From contig QPMI01000035.1 in the NCBI GenBank assembly GCA_004431415.1, positions 62,001 to 126,000 of the forward strand: 64,000 nucleotides of DNA, written 5' to 3'. How positions within the stretch are numbered: the stretch's first letter is position 1; each line of letters starts with the position of its first letter. The translations under genes were made by a program, and so were the position numbers. Below are positions 62,520 to 64,000 of this stretch, piece by piece. A model generated the notes under the pieces. That model had not been told where the DNA came from. It saw only the letters and a list, made by a program, of their open reading frames with translations, and did no database searches. The stretch comes from Cyanophora paradoxa. Taxonomy: Eukaryota > Glaucocystophyceae > Cyanophorales > Cyanophoraceae.

Positions 62520-64000
62520 ATGTCCTACATCTTGAAGAAGCCAGTGCCACTTCGTAGATCTCCAGATTTCGTTGATGATCGACTCATAAATATTCGCGTT
62601 TTCGGAAGCATCTTGGCAGACTTCAATGCTGATCGTGACATCCACAGGACCGAGTTTAGTCGACCAGCTGCATTAATTCTGCGGAACTCCCACGTTGGTG
62701 CCCCGGATATTGCACAGAGATTCTGTCTTGGTCCCACTGAGAACTTTGTTGCTGAAATTATTGGGTCCAGGCGTTGCCACGACACCTTCGCATTGCCTCC
62801 TCAGGCACAGTCTCCAAGTATGATTCCGGTAGATTGATATTTAGGCTACAAAATGATAGAGGGGTCCACACATCAGCTCTACGTCTAATTGATGAATCAA
62901 ATGATGTCGCAAACAAAACTGCAGCTCACATCACTGGGCGAATTCTCCTTGGCGAAGATGCTGCAATATCAGTGCTTGCATCACAAATTCAGCCGTTCCC
63001 TGGGATTTACTATATACCGATGCACGAGAAGCAAATCTTCTTTTCGGGTTTGATGTAAATCAAATCGATACCGAGCCAGCCACCAGGTTCGATATTCCTG
63101 GATGCACCTTCGGCTCTATCTTGATTGAGGCTGACAGGCACCTGCTCCCGGCATTGCATGATAGATATGACCTAGGGCTTCGCACCAGGCAGTGGAGAAA
63201 TATTCATGGAACTAATATTTATCAGGATGGTAAGAAGGTTAGCACCGAAGAGCAGGTTATCAACATTTTCAACTACTACTTCGGACCTATTGTCCTATAC
63301 CACCTCTTCCAGGGTTACCAAAGCCGCCAATCCCGGATGGACCTGGTCGAGAGCGAGTTGCTGATGAGACAGTTCCTTTCGGTCAACATATTGTCAGTTG
63401 GGAGCAAGTTCGCAATAAACCTATCTTCGAACCGAAAAAACAAATAGATGAACAGTATTTACCTCCTGAAATCGATATATTAGAGCTTGATGATTACCAA
63501 TTTGTCCCAGATGAGGAAGAGTTTTTACCTGACGGTTTCGACCCGCAAGAGTATGAGTATGATCAATACGACCCAAATGAGGAAGAGTATTTACCCGACG
63601 GTTTAGATCCACAAGAGTATGAGTATGAACAGAATTATGAACCCCATGAGGAATATTTAGCAGATGGTCTCGAGCCTCCTGCTGTTGAGTACGCGCAGCC
63701 TTATGAACACCATGAGGAATTATTGCCAGATGGTTTACAACCTGAGATTTTCGAGATGTACCTTGACTGGGAACAAATCAACAACAAACCAGCGAGATAT
63801 CCACCAGAGGATCACAACCATGACTGGGATGAGATCTTAGGTAAACCTGAGAAATATCCACCTGAAGATCACAGGCATGATTGGGGCGATATTGATGGAA
63901 TTCCACCTGAGTTTCCGCCGGAAGACCATAGGCATAATTGGGACGAAATCGATTTACAGCCTACTTTTGCATCAGCAGGTAATGTTATGAATGATGGGAT
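62520..64000 (+). pseudogene. Fibre/adhesin with phage tail-fibre-type repeats, frame-disrupted, runs off window
   Basis: Coding sense passes through successive frames: 62520-~62790 (MSYILKKPVPLRRSPDFVDD, FCLGPTENFVAEIIGS); then ~62790-63000 (KYDSGRLIFRLQNDRGVHTS, GRILLGEDAAISVLA); then ~63000-63290 (RFDIPGCTFGSILIEADRH, YDLGLRTRQWRNIHGTNIYQ, DGKKV); then ~63290 to the end, open (LPGLPKPPIPDGPGRERVAD, VSWEQVRNKPIFEP). The DLG..T..W..I..TNIYQ.GKKV block and the FPPEDHRHNWDEI repeats are typical of bacteriophage tail fibres. Probably a receptor-binding fibre (inference). Each of the three changes is a -1 displacement, as from single missing bases. Confidence 0.65.
63507..63955 (+). repeat. Two tandem repeat families inside the fibre gene
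   Basis: Family 1: four units of 66-69 bp starting 63507, 63573, 63642 and 63708 (PDEEEFLPDGFDPQEYEYD type, very acidic). Family 2: three units of about 57-60 bp from 63785 (KPARYPPEDHNHDWDEILG, KPEKYPPEDHRHDWGDIDG, IPPEFPPEDHRHNWDEID). Confidence 0.85.

Larger units (their letters stand above)
49100..64000. mobile_element. Integrated Maverick/Polinton-like virus (right end not reached)
   Basis: Twelve closely packed intron-free genes include the diagnostic set: protein-primed family B polymerase, retroviral-type integrase, FtsK/HerA-type packaging ATPase, double jelly-roll major capsid protein and minor capsid proteins. Composition differs clearly from the host flank. Early genes point right at the left end; the ATPase-capsid module is on the minus strand; fibre and lipase genes follow. 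No capsid maturation protease or helicase is seen inside the window. The left limit is approximate. Confidence 0.9.

Overview
The window is nuclear DNA of a unicellular eukaryote, most likely a GC-rich microalga or related protist (inference), carrying an integrated Maverick/Polinton-like virus in its right quarter. Positions 1-48,900 are very GC-rich. Genes there are cut into short exons by small introns, many beginning GTACCCCC or GTGCGTACCCCC and filled with C runs; some introns appear to use GC instead of GT as donor. From about 49,100 to the end, base composition drops sharply in GC, genes are uninterrupted and tightly packed, and the products are those of a Polinton-type dsDNA virus.

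Host part, left to right: an Exo70 exocyst gene cut by the window edge (1-2376); an unrecognised cysteine-rich protein (3332-5501, minus); an F-box/leucine-rich-repeat protein (6469-8125, minus); a second Exo70 copy whose 3' half is a damaged direct duplicate of the first (8398-11529); a single-domain response regulator (to 13,737); tRNA guanine-26 dimethyltransferase TRM1 (14,647-17,312, minus); a Kelch-BTB protein (17,590-20,521); a very long hybrid sensor histidine kinase with an extracellular Cache-like domain, HAMP, HisKA, ATPase and two receiver domains (21,451-32,405, minus); a 515-bp hAT-type MITE with a perfect 8-bp target duplication (32,857-33,371); a small unknown gene; a secreted protein (35,456-39,148); a TPPP/p25-alpha gene (minus); a membrane RING-finger protein; a multi-pass membrane protein; and a charged CCCH zinc-finger protein.

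Proviral part: protein-primed family B DNA polymerase and a retroviral-type integrase whose stop and start codons overlap; an AT-hook protein; an ExoX C-terminal-like protein; an HNH-AP2 endonuclease; a coiled-coil protein; a packaging ATPase; a major capsid protein; two related minor capsid proteins fired from a 27-bp divergent promoter; a 110-residue orphan; a patatin phospholipase with a discoidin-like tail; and a fibre gene with bacteriophage tail-fibre-type repeats running off the window. Together these cover replication and integration at the left end, then packaging and virion assembly, then membrane penetration and attachment. Start codons of several genes sit directly after a TATAAA-type element, and two structural-gene junctions share a GC-rich hairpin element. 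Three viral genes (minor capsid, patatin, fibre) are broken by apparent frame changes, which mean either decay of the provirus or residual assembly errors.

Limits: host exon boundaries were read by eye from protein-family conservation and splice signals and are approximate. The right end of the provirus and both terminal inverted repeats were not identified. No tRNA, rRNA or CRISPR array was recognised.
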